A stretch of DNA of 64,000 nucleotides from Liquorilactobacillus aquaticus DSM 21051 (GCF_001436755.1 NZ_AYZD01000015.1:359868-423867); one strand, 5' to 3'; positions 43,928 to 56,016 are shown, counted from the stretch's first letter. Numbers and translations: made by a program. The notes: generated by a model from the letters alone, not told the origin.

Positions 43928-45466
43928 TCAATGTCTAAAATGGCGAACTCCTGTCGTAACCATCGCAATCCCATACTTGTCTGCCATCGCAATTGAATCC
44001 TTGTCACGGATACTCCCACCAGGTTGCACAATTGCCTTAATACCATGCTCTGCGGCATATTGGACACAATCATCCATCGGGAAAAATGCATCACTTGCTA
44101 GTACAGCATCATCATTGATCGCATCAAGCGCATGCTTGACTGCAATCTTGGTTGAATCAATACGATTAGGCTGACCTGCACCAATTCCTAAAGTTCTTTC
44201 TTGATTTGCAATTACAATTGCATTACTTTTAGTGTGTTTAACAGCCTTCCATGCAAACAGGAGTGTTTGCAGCTGCGATCTTGTAGGTGCATTTTCTGTA
44301 ACTACATCCCAATTATTAGGATCTTCCTGCAAAACATCTTGTTCTTGAACTAGTAAACCGCCCATAACTGAAACAACTTCTTTTTTGGCAGGTTCATCCT
44401 TTTTAGCAAAGTCAAGCGTCAGCAGTCGTAAATTCTTTTTCTTAGCTAAAATTGTATACGCATCGTCGTCGAACCCAGGAGCAATGATAATTTCCAAAAA
44501 CAGTTTATGCATTTTTTCTGCCGTTTTCAAATCGACCTTGCGATTCAAAACGATAACACCTCCAAAAATAGAAATAGAATCTGCCTCATATGCTCGATCC
44601 CATGCCTGTTCAATCTGTTCAGCACGACCAATCCCACAAGGATTCATATGCTTCAATGCAACCACCGTTGGCTCAGCAAATTCACGCGCAATTCTGATAG
44701 CGGCATCAGCATCTTTGATGTTATTATAAGAAAGCTGTTTTCCATGCAATTGTTTTGCATTAGTTATTGAATATTCCTTAGGAAGAGCATCTCTATAAAA
44801 CCAAGCTTTTTGATGACTGTTCTCGCCATAACGCATCGTGTCCTCTAGTTCATATGTTAAGGTCAATTTTTCTGGTGCTTCAATTTCAGCCTGCTCTGAC
44901 AGATAGTTTGCTATTAATGCATCATAAGCTGCTGTATGTCTAAAGACTTTTGCAGACAACTTTGACCGCGTTTTGAGACTTGTTTCGCCTCGCTCATCTA
45001 GTTCCTTGATGACTAAGGCATAGTCGTCAGCATCCACAACAACTGTCACATCATGAAAATTCTTCGCAGCACTTCTCAGCATACTTGGACCGCCAATATC
45101 GATGTTTTCAATTGCCGTCTCAAAATCGACATCTTTTTTCTCAATTGTTTCTTTGAAAGGATATAAGTTGACACATACCAGATCAATTGGCTTAATATGC
45201 AATTTTTTCATAGTTTCAACATGCTCAGGCAGGTCACGTCGACCTAGGAGGCCACCATGAATAAAAGGATTTAAAGTCTTGACACGTCCATCAAGAATCT
45301 CAGGAAACCCTGTCACCGTCTCAACTGAGATTGTACTAATACCAGCTTCCTCCAAAGCGTGCTTAGTTCCGCCAGTTGAAATAATCTCAAATCCATGCTC
45401 TACCAATTTGCTGACAAAAGGGACTAAATTTTTTTTATCGGAAACACTGACTAATGCTCTTTTCAT
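43928..45466 (-). CDS. purH: Bifunctional AICAR transformylase/IMP cyclohydrolase
   Basis: Final two steps of IMP formation. 512 residues: N-terminal MGS-type IMP cyclohydrolase ([30 protein letters not shown]), C-terminal AICAR transformylase with the KHMNPCG motif ([10 protein letters not shown] near 268) and [16 protein letters not shown] near 467. Starts in the stop codon of purN (ATGA overlap). Confidence 0.97.
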   Translation of the reverse strand: MKRALVSVSDKKNLVPFVSKLVEHGFEIISTGGTKHALEEAGISTISVETVTGFPEILDGRVKTLNPFIHGGLLGRRDLPEHVETMKKLHIKPIDLVCVNLYPFKETIEKKDVDFETAIENIDIGGPSMLRSAAKNFHDVTVVVDADDYALVIKELDERGETSLKTRSKLSAKVFRHTAAYDALIANYLSEQAEIEAPEKLTLTYELEDTMRYGENSHQKAWFYRDALPKEYSITNAKQLHGKQLSYNNIKDADAAIRIAREFAEPTVVALKHMNPCGIGRAEQIEQAWDRAYEADSISIFGGVIVLNRKVDLKTAEKMHKLFLEIIIAPGFDDDAYTILAKKKNLRLLTLDFAKKDEPAKKEVVSVMGGLLVQEQDVLQEDPNNWDVVTENAPTRSQLQTLLFAWKAVKHTKSNAIVIANQERTLGIGAGQPNRIDSTKIAVKHALDAINDDAVLASDAFFPMDDCVQYAAEHGIKAIVQPGGSIRDKDSIAMADKYGIAMVTTGVRHFRH

Positions 45467-46053
45467 TGATCATTTTGCTCCTTTTTGTTAATTTCAAGTA
45501 AAATTTCTTTGATAGCTTGTGGATAGAGTTGATGTTCACATTCATGCACACGCCGCTCTAAAGTCTCCACGCTATCTGTTGCTAAGATCGGAACCCGCTG
45601 CTGCACAATAATGGGGCCTGAGTCTAGTCCATCATCGACAAAATGAACTGTGACACCAGTTTGCGTCCGATGATCGGAAAAAGCCCGCTCAATCGAATGC
45701 AACCCTGGATATTCTGGCAAATACGCTGGATGTAAATTCACAATTTTTTCCTCATAATTCTGCAGAATCGTTGGGCCAATAACACGCAGATAGCCCGCTA
45801 AAATAATAAAATCTATTTGAAATTCTTTTAAAAGTTCCATTATTTTTTTTTCGTATGGTAATTTACCCCCGCATTCCTTGACAGTAAAAGCTCTCACAGG
45901 AACGTGGTGGTTTTTGGCACGTGTGACAACAGGTGCATCTGGATGGTCGCAAAATAAAAGAGTTAATTTTCCAGCCAATTCATTATCTTCAAATTTTTGC
46001 GCTAAAATTTCAAAATTCGTTCCATTACCTGATGCAAATATTGCAACCTTCAT
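45463..46053 (-). CDS. purN: Phosphoribosylglycinamide formyltransferase
   Basis: GAR transformylase using 10-formyl-THF. 196 residues: [15 protein letters not shown] near 3-17, catalytic loop [12 protein letters not shown] near 107 (His in HPAYL), and [12 protein letters not shown] near 143. Between purM (10-nt gap) and purH (4-nt overlap), the usual order. Confidence 0.96.
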   Translation of the reverse strand: MKVAIFASGNGTNFEILAQKFEDNELAGKLTLLFCDHPDAPVVTRAKNHHVPVRAFTVKECGGKLPYEKKIMELLKEFQIDFIILAGYLRVIGPTILQNYEEKIVNLHPAYLPEYPGLHSIERAFSDHRTQTGVTVHFVDDGLDSGPIIVQQRVPILATDSVETLERRVHECEHQLYPQAIKEILLEINKKEQNDQ

Positions 46054-46063
46054 TATTTATTCC

Positions 46064-47101
46064 TCACTTGATCTTTATTTTACCCTCATTTTCAGAACGT
46101 TCAACTAATTTCCCAATTTGGTAAAATGGCTCATTTTCAGCCGTCAATATCTTTTTAACTTCATCCACTTTACTTGGTTCGATCGCTAAAACCATTCCTA
46201 GCCCCATATTGAAAGTCTCAAAACAATCTTGTTGACTTAAATTCCCCAAATCTGCTAAATATTCAAAAACAGGTAATACTGGCCATGATCCATTTTTTAC
46301 AACGGCTTGAAACTTATCTTCAAACATTCTCGGCAGATTTTCGATTAGACCGCCGCCTGTAACATGGCTAACACCATGAATAAGCCCTTTTTTGATCAAT
46401 GGCAAAACTGTTTTTACATAAATTTTAGTTGGTTTTAACAAAACATCTCCAAGTGTTTCCCCTTGAAATTGTTCTGGTCTATCAGTAAGCGCAAGATCAT
46501 TATCCTTGAAGCAAATTTTCCTTACTAATGAAAAACCATTTGAATGCAGACCACTGGAAGGCAAACCAATTAATACATCCTCTGTTTGAGGCAGGACCGG
46601 CGTCAGCAATGCTTCTTTTTCGGCCACACCTACTGCAAACCCAGCTAAATCATACTCATCAGGTTTGTACATATCAGGCATTTCAGCTGTTTCGCCTCCA
46701 ATAAGTGATGCTTCGGATTGCTGGCAGCCTTCAGTTACACCATGCACTATCTCCGAGATTTTGGTGGGATCATTATGACCGGTTGCAATATAATCTAGGA
46801 AAAACAACGGTTGCGCTCCTTGTGCTAAAATGTCGTTCACACACATCGCTACACAATCAATTCCAATTGAATCATGTTTTTTCATTTTTTGAGCTATCAT
46901 TAATTTCGTTCCTACACCATCTGTACCTGAAACTAGAACTGGCTGTTTTACATTTACTGCACTCAAATCAAACAACCCACCAAAACTGCCCAATTTCCCC
47001 ATGACGCCTGTTCTTGCAGTTTGAGCAACATCTTTTTTAATCTTACGAACAAGCTCATAACCTGCATTAACATCCACACCTGCATCTTGATAACGACTCA
47101 T
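46064..47101 (-). CDS. purM: Phosphoribosylformylglycinamidine cyclo-ligase (AIRS)
   Basis: Closes the imidazole ring of AIR using ATP. 345 residues, ATP-binding region with GSFGGLFDLS and VSGTDGVGTKLMIAQ near 55-70, GLIENLPRM near 255. Start coupled to the purF stop (ATGA). Confidence 0.96.
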   Translation of the reverse strand: MSRYQDAGVDVNAGYELVRKIKKDVAQTARTGVMGKLGSFGGLFDLSAVNVKQPVLVSGTDGVGTKLMIAQKMKKHDSIGIDCVAMCVNDILAQGAQPLFFLDYIATGHNDPTKISEIVHGVTEGCQQSEASLIGGETAEMPDMYKPDEYDLAGFAVGVAEKEALLTPVLPQTEDVLIGLPSSGLHSNGFSLVRKICFKDNDLALTDRPEQFQGETLGDVLLKPTKIYVKTVLPLIKKGLIHGVSHVTGGGLIENLPRMFEDKFQAVVKNGSWPVLPVFEYLADLGNLSQQDCFETFNMGLGMVLAIEPSKVDEVKKILTAENEPFYQIGKLVERSENEGKIKIK

Positions 47102-48555
47102 TTACCAATAACCTCCCGTGTTCGCTGCTGTTTCAACGACTTCAAATAACCGGCTTCGTAATCATATAATGGTGTCGGGTATTTACCATCGAAATAAGCT
47201 ACACATAGTCCTCCATTTGGAGCGCCCTTAGCGTCTGGAAGATTAATAGCTTTAATCAGATTGTGAATATTTAAAAACGAAAGCGAGTCTGCATCCATAA
47301 TCTTACGCATTTTGTCAACTGTATAATTTGCTGCCATTAATTCTGAACGTGTAGAAATATCGATACCATAGAAACATGGAAAACGCAACGGCGGGGAGGC
47401 AATACGCATATGGACTTCCTTAGCTCCGGCTTCTTTAAGCAAATGAACCAATTGTTTGCTGGTAGTTCCACGAACTATCGAATCATCGACAATTGCGACA
47501 CGTTTTCCTTCAACGACACCTCTAACAGCCGACAACTTCATTTTTACACCGCGTTCACGAAGTTCTTGGGTTGGTTGTATAAAAGTCCGTGCAATATACT
47601 GACTCTTAATCAACCCCATTTCATACGGCAATCCGCTTTCTTCCGCAAAACCACTGGCCGCTGACAATGACGAATTAGGAACTCCGATTACCATGTCAGC
47701 TTCAACTGGAGATTGTCTTGCCAATAATCTTCCCATCTTCTTGCGTGCGTTATGAACAGTTACACCGTGGATAATCGAATCAGGTCTCGCAAAATAAATG
47801 TACTCCATGGAACAAATTGAAAGCTGCGTTTCTTGAGTGTAATGATCAATATGCATCCCATTTTTATCGATGGTAATCAGTTCACCTGGTTGAACATCTC
47901 TAACAAATTGTGCACCGATCATATCAAAGGCACAGGTTTCACTCGCGACAACATATTCACCGCCAGCTAAACGTCCAATTGAAAGAGGACGAAATCCATT
48001 TGGATCAAGTGCAGCAATCAAACTATCTTTACGCAGAATAACAAAAGCAAAACCACCATGTATCTGATTCAAGCTCTTTTTTAAGGCTTCTACAAAATCC
48101 ATATCTTTTTTTTGTCTAATAAGATGGATTAGAATTTCTGTGTCAGACGTTGATTGAAAAATAGCTCCCTCGTCTTCTAACTTTCGTTTTAATGAAGCAG
48201 CATTTGTCAAGTTTCCATTATGAGCCAAGGCAACATCCCCATCATGAAAATGAAACAGAAATGGTTGAACATTTGCAAGCGTGTTGTTTCCGCTTGTACC
48301 ATAACGAACGTGCCCTATAGCTGCATCACCTCTTAAGTTTTCTAAATCATCTTTATTAGAAAAAACTTCTGCTAGCAATCCTCGTCCTCTGAACTGCTGC
48401 AATTTTTTCCCGTCACTAGTAACAATTCCGGCTCCTTCTTGACCACGATGTTGAAGACTGTGAAGTCCGAAGTACGTTAGATGGCTTGCTTCTGATGTTC
48501 CCCAAACTCCAAAAACACCGCATTCTTCATTCAGTCCTTTGATTTCATAAGACAT
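47098..48555 (-). CDS. purF: Glutamine PRPP amidotransferase
   Basis: First committed step: PRPP plus glutamine to phosphoribosylamine. 485 residues from ATG 48555 (GGAGG 10 nt upstream), with an 11-residue propeptide before catalytic Cys12 ([11 protein letters not shown]), as in B. subtilis. PRTase part has the PRPP loop ([13 protein letters not shown] near 350). Of the four Fe-S cysteines of the Bacillus enzyme, three are visible (SICSMEY, FPCFYG, GGLCVAY); the fourth is Tyr. Overlaps the purL end by 25 nt. Confidence 0.95.
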   Translation of the reverse strand: MSYEIKGLNEECGVFGVWGTSEASHLTYFGLHSLQHRGQEGAGIVTSDGKKLQQFRGRGLLAEVFSNKDDLENLRGDAAIGHVRYGTSGNNTLANVQPFLFHFHDGDVALAHNGNLTNAASLKRKLEDEGAIFQSTSDTEILIHLIRQKKDMDFVEALKKSLNQIHGGFAFVILRKDSLIAALDPNGFRPLSIGRLAGGEYVVASETCAFDMIGAQFVRDVQPGELITIDKNGMHIDHYTQETQLSICSMEYIYFARPDSIIHGVTVHNARKKMGRLLARQSPVEADMVIGVPNSSLSAASGFAEESGLPYEMGLIKSQYIARTFIQPTQELRERGVKMKLSAVRGVVEGKRVAIVDDSIVRGTTSKQLVHLLKEAGAKEVHMRIASPPLRFPCFYGIDISTRSELMAANYTVDKMRKIMDADSLSFLNIHNLIKAINLPDAKGAPNGGLCVAYFDGKYPTPLYDYEAGYLKSLKQQRTREVIGK

Positions 48556-50762
48556 GGTATTGCTTCCTCCCACAATCCTTCAGCTTTTTTCAAGTCTAGA
48601 TCAAATTGTCCATTTTCATACGCAACAGTCAACTTTTTATTATTCGTAACTGTACCGACATACGTTACTTCTTCATCTTGTATTTCATCTAAAAATAATT
48701 TTTGACTTTCTGGTGCAACCGTAACAACAAATCTTCCTGGTGTTTCACTGAAAAGTTCCTCACCATTCAAATGCGTTTTGATGTCAAGACCACACTTTGT
48801 TCCAAACGTTGTTTCAGCTAATGCAATGGCAAGTCCACCTTCACTTAAATCATGTGCGCTTTTAACCAAGCCTTTTTTCATCGCACTTAAAAGTTTCATC
48901 ATTCTAGAAGACATTTGTGCAACATCAACATCGTTCAAATTGCCCTTAATTTCTCCAGTGATCATTTTTTGTAGTTCTGACCCCGCAAAATCTTCTTCGG
49001 TATTACCGACTATAAAGACAAGATCACCTTGTTGCTGAACAAAAGACGGTACAGCATATTTAAGCTCTTTAACCAAGCCTACCATCCCAACCATTGGAGT
49101 TGGATAAATGGCCTCTCCGTTGTTTTCATTATATAACGAAACGTTCCCTGAAATAACCGGCGTATTCAAGGCACGACAAGCTGCTGCCATCCCCAGAACA
49201 GACTGATGCAACTCCCAATAAATCTCTGGATCATTGGGGTCTCCATAGTTCAAACAATCTGTCAGAGCTAAAGGCAATGCTCCACTGGCAATTAAATTAG
49301 CAGCTGCCTCTAAAACTGCCATCTTTCCACCAATTTTCGGATCAAGATAGACAAACCTCCCGTTCCCATCAGTCGTCATAGCTAAAGCTTTCTTTGTCCC
49401 ACGAATACGAAGGACAGCTGCATCGCTTCCAGGCCCAACTACGGTATTCGTCCTTACTTGCGAATCATACGTCTGAGTGAACATTTTTTTAGAAGCAATA
49501 GTAGGCTGCTGCAACATTTTTCTCAAAGTTTCCCCTACATCGTTAATTTGAGGTATCCAATTTTGATTTTCTCGCGTTTGAAGAATACGTAAAGGTACTT
49601 TTTCTTGGCTTTCTTCTTCAAGAACGTCATCAGTCAAACTGCTAACAGGTATATCTGCTACAACTCTGTCTTTATGTTTAAGAAGATACTGATGACCTTC
49701 GACCACTCTGCCGATCACAACAGCCTCAAGCCCATAGTTCTCAAAAAGCTTCTCAACATCTTCTTCAAATCCAGCCCGAATACAAAGTAACATTCTCTCT
49801 TGCGATTCACTTAGCATGATTTCATAAGCAGACATTTTCGGCTCACGCTGGGGAACATTATCCAGGGTTAATTCAAGACCACTTTCTGCCTTAGAAGCCA
49901 TTTCACAACTGGATGAAGCTAACCCAGCCGCACCCATATCCTGAATTCCAACAAGCCAGTCAGCGTGCTTGTTCGTTAATTCAAGACAAGCTTCCATCAA
50001 TAATTTTTCCATGAACGGATCGCCAACCTGAACTGCAGAGCGTTGTGTTTCCTTTTCATCACTGAAGTCAGCAGACGCGAATGTTGCCCCATGAATTCCA
50101 TCTCGTCCAGTCTTAGCTCCAACATACATAACAGCATTTCCAATTCCTTTGGCACGGCCGACTTGCATGTCTTTTTGTTCCATCAAACCGACACACATAG
50201 CGTTAACTAAGGGATTCCCAGTATAACATTCATCAAAAGTCATTTCACCGCCAACAGTTGGTATTCCCATACAGTTACCATACCCACCAATGCCAGCAAC
50301 AACTTCGTTAATTAGATATTTTGTACGTGCTTGATTAATTTCGCCAAAATGCAGAGAGTCAAGTGCAGCGATTGGGCGAGCTCCCATACTGAAAATATCA
50401 CGGATAATTCCGCCAACACCTGTGGCTGCACCCTCATAAGGTTCTACGGCTGAAGGATGGTTGTGGCTTTCTGCCTTAAAAACAACTGCTTGTCCATCTC
50501 CGATATCAACGATTCCCGCTCCTTCACCTGGCCCTTGCAAAACACGTTCGTTTTTGCTTGGAAATTCACGTAACACAGGTTTAGATTTTTTATATGAACA
50601 ATGTTCACTCCACATAACCGCAAAAAGTCCTGTTTCTGTATAATTAGGTAATCGTTTAAGTAATTTTTCACAAATATAATTATATTCTTTCTCACTTAAA
50701 CCCCATTCCAAGTATGGTTTCTTGCTCTTTATTTCTTGCGGACTCATCTCAGTTGCAATCAA
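48531..50762 (-). CDS. purL: FGAM synthetase subunit II (PurL, small type)
   Basis: ATP-dependent FGAM synthesis; works with PurS and PurQ as a three-part complex. 743 residues with the conserved [24 protein letters not shown] stretch near 89-110 and [15 protein letters not shown] near 268. I use the TTG at 50762 because GAGGAGG lies 7 nt upstream; it overlaps the purQ stop. An ATG five codons later is less well placed. Confidence 0.96.
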   Translation of the reverse strand: MIATEMSPQEIKSKKPYLEWGLSEKEYNYICEKLLKRLPNYTETGLFAVMWSEHCSYKKSKPVLREFPSKNERVLQGPGEGAGIVDIGDGQAVVFKAESHNHPSAVEPYEGAATGVGGIIRDIFSMGARPIAALDSLHFGEINQARTKYLINEVVAGIGGYGNCMGIPTVGGEMTFDECYTGNPLVNAMCVGLMEQKDMQVGRAKGIGNAVMYVGAKTGRDGIHGATFASADFSDEKETQRSAVQVGDPFMEKLLMEACLELTNKHADWLVGIQDMGAAGLASSSCEMASKAESGLELTLDNVPQREPKMSAYEIMLSESQERMLLCIRAGFEEDVEKLFENYGLEAVVIGRVVEGHQYLLKHKDRVVADIPVSSLTDDVLEEESQEKVPLRILQTRENQNWIPQINDVGETLRKMLQQPTIASKKMFTQTYDSQVRTNTVVGPGSDAAVLRIRGTKKALAMTTDGNGRFVYLDPKIGGKMAVLEAAANLIASGALPLALTDCLNYGDPNDPEIYWELHQSVLGMAAACRALNTPVISGNVSLYNENNGEAIYPTPMVGMVGLVKELKYAVPSFVQQQGDLVFIVGNTEEDFAGSELQKMITGEIKGNLNDVDVAQMSSRMMKLLSAMKKGLVKSAHDLSEGGLAIALAETTFGTKCGLDIKTHLNGEELFSETPGRFVVTVAPESQKLFLDEIQDEEVTYVGTVTNNKKLTVAYENGQFDLDLKKAEGLWEEAIPCLMKSKD

Positions 50763-51445
50763 CGTGCAGCCTCCTCTGTTTTCTTGCCATTAGCGAGTAA
50801 TGATCTGAAAAGACGTAAACCATCCTCATTACCAAGTAGAGCTTCAACTGCCCTTTCCGGATGAGGCATCATCCCTAAAACATTGCCCTTCTCGTTAGTA
50901 ATCCCTGCTATATTGTTTAAACTTCCGTTCGGATTTTCACCTGCATAACGAAAAACAATCTGCCCATTTTCTTCAAGTTTTTCTAAAACATCTTTTTCTG
51001 CATAATAACTTCCATCTGCGTGTGCAATCGGTAGTTTAATATGTTCATTTGCTTCATACAATGAAGTAAATGGTGTTTGATTGTTGACAACTTCCAGTTC
51101 AACTGTTTTACAAATAAACTTTAGACTGTTATTTTGTTTCAGTGCCCCAGGAAGCAACCCTGCTTCAGTTAATATCTGGAAGCCATTGCAAGTTCCAAAA
51201 ACAAGTTTTCCTTCATTTGCGAACTCAATGATTGCAGGCATAATATTACTGAAACGTGCGATTGCTCCACTTCTCAAATAATCTCCGTATGAAAATCCAC
51301 CAGGAAGCATCACCGCATCAAATCCCGCTAAACTTTTCTGTTTGTGAGATACATATTCAACATCTGCACGACAAACCGTATGCAATGCCTCATAAAGGTC
51401 AACGTCACAGTTTGAACCAGGAAACACAACAACAGCGATCTTCAT
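50759..51445 (-). CDS. purQ: FGAM synthetase glutaminase subunit PurQ
   Basis: Class I glutamine amidotransferase supplying ammonia to PurL. 228 residues: catalytic Cys in [10 protein letters not shown] near 83-92 and the C-terminal His/Glu in MPHPERAVE near 195-203. Overlaps purS by one base (TGATG) and purL by four. Confidence 0.97.
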   Translation of the reverse strand: MKIAVVVFPGSNCDVDLYEALHTVCRADVEYVSHKQKSLAGFDAVMLPGGFSYGDYLRSGAIARFSNIMPAIIEFANEGKLVFGTCNGFQILTEAGLLPGALKQNNSLKFICKTVELEVVNNQTPFTSLYEANEHIKLPIAHADGSYYAEKDVLEKLEENGQIVFRYAGENPNGSLNNIAGITNEKGNVLGMMPHPERAVEALLGNEDGLRLFRSLLANGKKTEEAAR

Positions 51446-51693
51446 CAGGCTTCCTCCATAATCTCATAATGATAAGTTTCCAAATTAAAATTCACCAACA
51501 ATTGCTCAGAAATTTCAGAAATTGTTTTTTCCACATTTTCCTTGCTACTATCAACTTGAACATCGAAAAACTTGCCGACGTGGACTTGTTTTACATCACT
51601 ATGACCTAAACTATGAATTGCTTCAGTAATCGTTTCCCCTTGTGGGTCAAAGACTGATTCCTTGTAAGTCACAAATATACGGACATTAATCAT
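51445..51693 (-). CDS. purS: FGAM synthetase PurS subunit
   Basis: 82-residue bridging protein that joins PurQ and PurL. Sequence ([20 protein letters not shown], then [12 protein letters not shown]) matches the PurS family. Starts 8 nt inside the end of purC; ends in the purQ start. Confidence 0.95.
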   Translation of the reverse strand: MINVRIFVTYKESVFDPQGETITEAIHSLGHSDVKQVHVGKFFDVQVDSSKENVEKTISEISEQLLVNFNLETYHYEIMEEA

Positions 51694-52411
51694 TTACTGA
51701 TCCTCCTAATTGCTTTTGCAAACGTTCAAGAACTTCTTTGTAAACAGAAGTTAAATCTCCTAAATTACGTCGATAAACATCTTTATCCATATGCTGCTTG
51801 TTTTTTAAGTCCCATAAGCGGCAATTGTCAGGTGAAAATTCATCCGCTAAAATTATCTCGCCATCTTTTGTTTTTCCAAATTCAAGTTTGAAATCTACTA
51901 ATTGAAGCCCTACTGTTTTAAAAAGCTCTGTTAATAACTTATTTACTTCACGTGAGATTGCCCACATCGTCGACAAATCATTATGAGTTGCAACGTTTAA
52001 AGCCTTTGCTTGTGACTCATTTATAAACGGATCATCCAACTCGTCACTTTTAAAATACATTTCTTCTACAGAGGTCTCGAAAGCTAGTCCTTCTTTTATT
52101 CCAAAACGTGTTGAAAAATGACCGGCTGCGATATTACGCGTAACCATTTCGAGCGGCACGATATTAACCTTTCTTACCAGTTCTTCAGTATCAGAAATTT
52201 TTCGAATAAAATGTGTTTTTATACCTTTTTTTGTTAGATATTCGAAAATTAAAGTTGAGATCTGGTTATTAAGTTTTCCCTTGCCAGCAATCTGATCTTT
52301 CTTTTTGCCGTTCAATGCTGTCGCTTGGTCCATATAAATAACACGAAGTATGTCATCGTCATCAGTTGTCCACATTTGTTTGGCTTTTCCAGAATAAACA
52401 AGCTTATCCAT
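51686..52411 (-). CDS. purC: SAICAR synthetase
   Basis: Joins CAIR and aspartate. 241 residues beginning MDKLVYSGKAKQMW, with the KLEFGKTKDGEIILADEFSP motif near 179-198. First gene of the second pur transcription unit; its promoter and operator lie at 52491-52538. AGGAG is about 13 nt before the ATG, somewhat long. Confidence 0.97.
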   Translation of the reverse strand: MDKLVYSGKAKQMWTTDDDDILRVIYMDQATALNGKKKDQIAGKGKLNNQISTLIFEYLTKKGIKTHFIRKISDTEELVRKVNIVPLEMVTRNIAAGHFSTRFGIKEGLAFETSVEEMYFKSDELDDPFINESQAKALNVATHNDLSTMWAISREVNKLLTELFKTVGLQLVDFKLEFGKTKDGEIILADEFSPDNCRLWDLKNKQHMDKDVYRRNLGDLTSVYKEVLERLQKQLGGSVND

Positions 52412-52490
52412 AATAAAAAATCGTCTCCTCTATATTAAAACGCGAATTATAAGTTAAAAAAGCAGTTTAAACAATCGCTATTTGTGTTAA

Positions 52491-52538
52491 AGGTTAACAA
52501 TTTTTTAGTTAATAGTCAATAGCGGATTGCCGAACTTT
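52491..52538 (-). promoter_or_regulatory. purC promoter with PurR-box-like element
   Basis: TTGACT (52514-52519) and TAACCT (52491-52496) are 17 bp apart. On the plus strand ATTGCCGAACTTT (52526-52538) matches the LAB PurBox AWWWCCGAACWWT in 12 of 13 positions, lying immediately upstream of the -35 box. Structure mirrors the purE promoter. Confidence 0.75.
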
Positions 52539-52628
52539 AGATAATAATTCAAAAAAAATGTTTTCATTAAATTTAAATAAGTTAGTACAATAGTCCAAAT
52601 TAAAAATTAATTTCTTTAAAAGCGAACA

Positions 52629-52671
52629 ATAAAAATAGAGCTAGAGCAAAACTCTCATTTTGCTCTAGCTC
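52629..52671. terminator. Strong bidirectional terminator between purB and purC
   Basis: A perfect 14-bp stem GAGCTAGAGCAAAA/TTTTGCTCTAGCTC (52638-52671) with a 6-nt loop and T-rich sequence on both sides. It separates purEKB from purCSQLFMNHD. Confidence 0.92.
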
Positions 52672-52687
52672 TTTTATTTGATATATT

Positions 52688-53986
52688 TTAGTCATCTAAG
52701 CCAATGCGTTTAAAAATATCATCGACGTGTCGTAGATGCCAATGATAATCGAAAGCATCGTCGAGATCCTCCGGAGTTAAGCTTGCCATAATCTTTGGAT
52801 CGCTTTCAAGTAATGGCCTGAACTGGACTTGCTTATCCCAAGATTCAGCGGTTTTTGGCTGGATCAAATCATAGGCTTCTTCTCTGCTCATGCCAGTATC
52901 AATCAATTTAAGTAAAACTCGTCCGCTATAAATCAATCCAAACGTTCGCTTCATGTTACGCTTCATATTATCTGGAAATACCGTCAAACTATCTAAAATG
53001 CTTCCAAAACGATGAAGCATATAATCGATCAAGATAGTTGTATCGGGTAAAATAATCCGTTCAGCAGATGAATGAGAAATATCCCGTTCATGCCATAAAG
53101 TAATATCTTCAAAAGCAGTGACCATATGTCCCCTCACCACTCTGGCTAATCCGCAAATGTTCTCAGAGCCAATCGGATTTCGCTTGTGCGGCATAGCCGA
53201 GGACCCCTTTTGGCCCTTTGCAAAATGCTCTTCAACTTCACGCGTTTCAGACTTTTGTAACCCACGGATTTCAGTTGCAAATTTTTCAAGACTTGTTGCA
53301 ATTAATGCTAACGCAGATATGTATTCAGCATGCAAATCACGCGGAAGTACCTGACTTGAGATTTCTTGTGCTCGAATCCCTAGCTTTTGACAAACATATT
53401 TTTCGACGTATGGATCAATATTTGCAAAGGTCCCCACAGCTCCACTGATTTTTCCAGCTTCTATTCCCTCGGCAGCATGTTCAAAACGTTCAATATCTCG
53501 CTTTATTTCAGAATACCAACGTGCGATTTTTAGTCCGAACGTGGTTGGTTCGGCATGAACACCATGTGTTCGTCCCATCATAACAGTATATTTATATTCT
53601 TTAGCCTTTTTAGCGACTATTTCTTTAAATTGAGCTAAATCCTGACGAAGCAACTCATTAACCTGCTTTAATTGATAACCATAAGCTGTATCAACAACAT
53701 CTGTACTAGTTAAACCATAGTGAACCCATTTTTTTTCATCACCCAGAGATTCAGAAACACAGCGCGTAAATGCAATAACATCATGGTGTGTTGTTTGCTC
53801 AATTTCCAAGATACGATCAACGCTAAAACGTGCGTTTTTCCGAATTTTAGCCACATCTTCTTCGGGTATATGCCCAAGTTTAGACCACGCTTCATCGGCG
53901 GCGATTTCTACTTCAAGCCAACATTCATATTTTTTTTCATCAGTCCATTTTTTTGCCATTTCTGGTCGTGAATATCTCGAAATCAT
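52688..53986 (-). CDS. purB: Adenylosuccinate lyase
   Basis: Cleaves SAICAR (to AICAR) and adenylosuccinate (to AMP). 432 residues, fumarase/aspartase fold, with the signature [16 protein letters not shown] near 262-277. ATG 53986 has AAGGAG 8 nt upstream; the longer frame to 54031 runs into purK. 13 nt after purK. Confidence 0.97.
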   Translation of the reverse strand: MISRYSRPEMAKKWTDEKKYECWLEVEIAADEAWSKLGHIPEEDVAKIRKNARFSVDRILEIEQTTHHDVIAFTRCVSESLGDEKKWVHYGLTSTDVVDTAYGYQLKQVNELLRQDLAQFKEIVAKKAKEYKYTVMMGRTHGVHAEPTTFGLKIARWYSEIKRDIERFEHAAEGIEAGKISGAVGTFANIDPYVEKYVCQKLGIRAQEISSQVLPRDLHAEYISALALIATSLEKFATEIRGLQKSETREVEEHFAKGQKGSSAMPHKRNPIGSENICGLARVVRGHMVTAFEDITLWHERDISHSSAERIILPDTTILIDYMLHRFGSILDSLTVFPDNMKRNMKRTFGLIYSGRVLLKLIDTGMSREEAYDLIQPKTAESWDKQVQFRPLLESDPKIMASLTPEDLDDAFDYHWHLRHVDDIFKRIGLDD

Positions 53987-53999
53987 TATTTTTTCTCCT

Positions 54000-55121
54000 T
54001 CAATTCCAAACTTTTGTATTATTGATTTCACTCAAAGTTTCCTCAATATTATCTGTTAAAATCGTAACATGACCCATTTTACGATCTTTACGAACCTCAC
54101 CTTTACCATAATCGTGAAATTGCCATTGCGGTTTATCCTTAACTAGTTGAGCGCATCCATTCACATGTTGCCCTAAAACATTTACCATCACAACTGGCTG
54201 AAGCAGCTTTATTTTCGGCATCGGCCAATCACAAATAGCCCTATTATGAATATCAAACTGTGAAAAATTACATGCTTCAATCGAATAATGCCCGGAATTA
54301 TGTGGTCTCGGAGCTAACTCATTAATAAAAATCTTGCCTTCGGAACTAACAAACATTTCCACTCCAAGAATGCCACATAGGTCGATTCCCTCAGCAATAC
54401 GAATTGCCATTTTTTGTGCCTCTTTCAGAACGCTATTTGGCAAACGGGCTGGCACGATACTTTCATGCAAGATTTGATTACGATGAATATTTTCACTTAC
54501 TGGGAAGACTGAAATTTCACCACTTATGCTTCTCCCAACCATCACCGAGCACTCTTTATCGAAAGGAACCCAACCTTCAAGAATGCACTGGCCCCTTTCA
54601 ATAAGTTCCGCAGCTTCAGCTAAATCACTTTTTTGTTTCAACACAACTTGAGCCTTCCCATCATAACCGCCTTGACACGTCTTCAGCACCGATGGATATC
54701 CAATTTTTTCTACTGCCTCTTTTAAATCTAACACACTATTGATTGCTGCAAAAGGGGCTACTCTCAAACCATGTTCTTTTAAAAATGTTTTTTCTTTTAT
54801 TCGATCCTTAGTAATAGCGAGTAATTTCGTACCTTGAGGGATAGAAGCCAGCTGCTTTGCATCTTCCAGAGCTTGCAAGTCTACGTTTTCGAATTCGTAA
54901 GTAAGCACATCAGAACGCTGTGCTAATTTCTCAATTGCCTCTAAATCAGCGTATGGTGCCACTATCTGCGCATCTGCAGCCTGACCAGCAGAACAATCAG
55001 GATTCGGGTCTAAAATAATCACACGGAATCCAGCCTTTTTAGCTGAGAATGTCAACATTTGCCCTAATTGGCCGCCACCAATAATACCTATTGTTTTACC
55101 TTGTGCAACGAATTTAGACAA
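54000..55121 (-). CDS. purK: N5-carboxyaminoimidazole ribonucleotide synthetase
   Basis: ATP-grasp enzyme converting AIR and bicarbonate to N5-CAIR. 373 residues with [13 protein letters not shown] near 12-24 and [19 protein letters not shown] near 146-164. The best start is TTG 55121, overlapping the purE end by 8 nt, where the protein begins SKFVAQGK as in relatives; the longer frame to 55172 is not needed. Confidence 0.94.
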   Translation of the reverse strand: MSKFVAQGKTIGIIGGGQLGQMLTFSAKKAGFRVIILDPNPDCSAGQAADAQIVAPYADLEAIEKLAQRSDVLTYEFENVDLQALEDAKQLASIPQGTKLLAITKDRIKEKTFLKEHGLRVAPFAAINSVLDLKEAVEKIGYPSVLKTCQGGYDGKAQVVLKQKSDLAEAAELIERGQCILEGWVPFDKECSVMVGRSISGEISVFPVSENIHRNQILHESIVPARLPNSVLKEAQKMAIRIAEGIDLCGILGVEMFVSSEGKIFINELAPRPHNSGHYSIEACNFSQFDIHNRAICDWPMPKIKLLQPVVMVNVLGQHVNGCAQLVKDKPQWQFHDYGKGEVRKDRKMGHVTILTDNIEETLSEINNTKVWN

Positions 55122-55602
55122 GTTTTTCACCGCTTTCCACAGATTTATCGTGCTGCTTCTCACGAAAATCACTTAGCTCTGATTGCAACTTTTTATCATT
55201 AACAGCTAATATCTGCACTGCCAATAAAGCTGCATTCTTTGCCCCTGCAGTTCCGATCGCTGTCGTTGCAACTGGAACTCCTGCTGGCATTTGAACAATT
55301 GATAACAATGAATCAAGACCATTAAGTGCATGACTCTGCACGGGAACACCGATAACTGGCAAAATCGTATTAGCTGCTATCATCCCTGGTAAATGAGCAG
55401 CTCCTCCGGCACCCGCAATAATAACTTTAGTACCATTAGATGCTGCTTTCTTAGAGAAAGCGAACATTTCATCCGGCATCCGATGTGCCGAAATCACACG
55501 TTTATCATAATTAACTTGAAATTGATCTAAAACAAGCGCAGTCTGTTTCATGGTTTCCCAATCTGAAATACTACCCATAACAATGTCTATTTCACTGCTC
55601 AC
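55114..55602 (-). CDS. purE: N5-carboxyaminoimidazole ribonucleotide mutase
   Basis: Rearranges N5-CAIR to CAIR. 162 residues: [10 protein letters not shown] near 9-18, [10 protein letters not shown] near 37, [14 protein letters not shown] near 64. GTG start: GGAGGG 6-7 nt upstream; the nearby ATG is out of frame. First gene of purEKB. Promoter and PurBox lie at 55625-55670. Confidence 0.96.
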   Translation of the reverse strand: MSSEIDIVMGSISDWETMKQTALVLDQFQVNYDKRVISAHRMPDEMFAFSKKAASNGTKVIIAGAGGAAHLPGMIAANTILPVIGVPVQSHALNGLDSLLSIVQMPAGVPVATTAIGTAGAKNAALLAVQILAVNDKKLQSELSDFREKQHDKSVESGEKLV

Positions 55603-55624
55603 ATCTATCCCTCCATTTTCATTT

Positions 55625-55670
55625 AGCTTAACAAATCAAAAAATGAATGTCAAAATAAAAATCGAACTAT
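55625..55670 (-). promoter_or_regulatory. purE promoter with PurR-box-like element
   Basis: TTGACA (55648-55653) and TAAGCT (55625-55630) are exactly 17 bp apart. AAAATCGAACTAT (55658-55670, plus strand) matches the PurBox in 12 of 13 positions and sits 4 bp upstream of the -35. The purC unit has the same arrangement. Confidence 0.75.
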
Positions 55671-55950
55671 TTCATCTGAATTTGTACATTTGTACGTGTT
55701 AAACTCAAAAAAGCATCTAGACTTGATAATGCATACAGCTTTCGTTTAGCTATTTAAAAAAAATATTCAATTTTTTATTTATAGTAGAAATCTTAATAAC
55801 TAATAAAAGCTCTCACAAATTAAGATGACTTCTCAACAAAAGATAAATTATGACCTTTGTCAAAACAGTCATAGCTTAAAATGGAATATTCACTTTTGCT
55901 TTTATAAGTGATAGGCAATTTAGTATTGACACCTGAAACATTTTATTTTT

Positions 55951-55994
55951 AAAAAAGAGGCCACAGCTATGAAAATTCTTAGCTATGACCCCTC
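55951..55994 (-). terminator. Terminator after the 56017 gene
   Basis: GAGGGGTCATAGCTA pairs with TAGCTGTGGCCTC (55957-55994, with small mismatches) and is followed by TTTTTT on the minus strand. Confidence 0.8.
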
Positions 55995-56016
55995 AGGTAG
56001 TTTACTTATTTAAATT

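Larger units (their letters stand above)
55603..56016. other. Gap between purE and the 56017 gene (414 nt)
   Basis: Contains the purE promoter (separate entry), a palindrome GTACAAATGTAC near 55686-55697, and the terminator of the 56017 gene at 55951-55994. The middle, about 55700-55950, is AT-rich with no feature I can defend. Confidence 0.5.
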
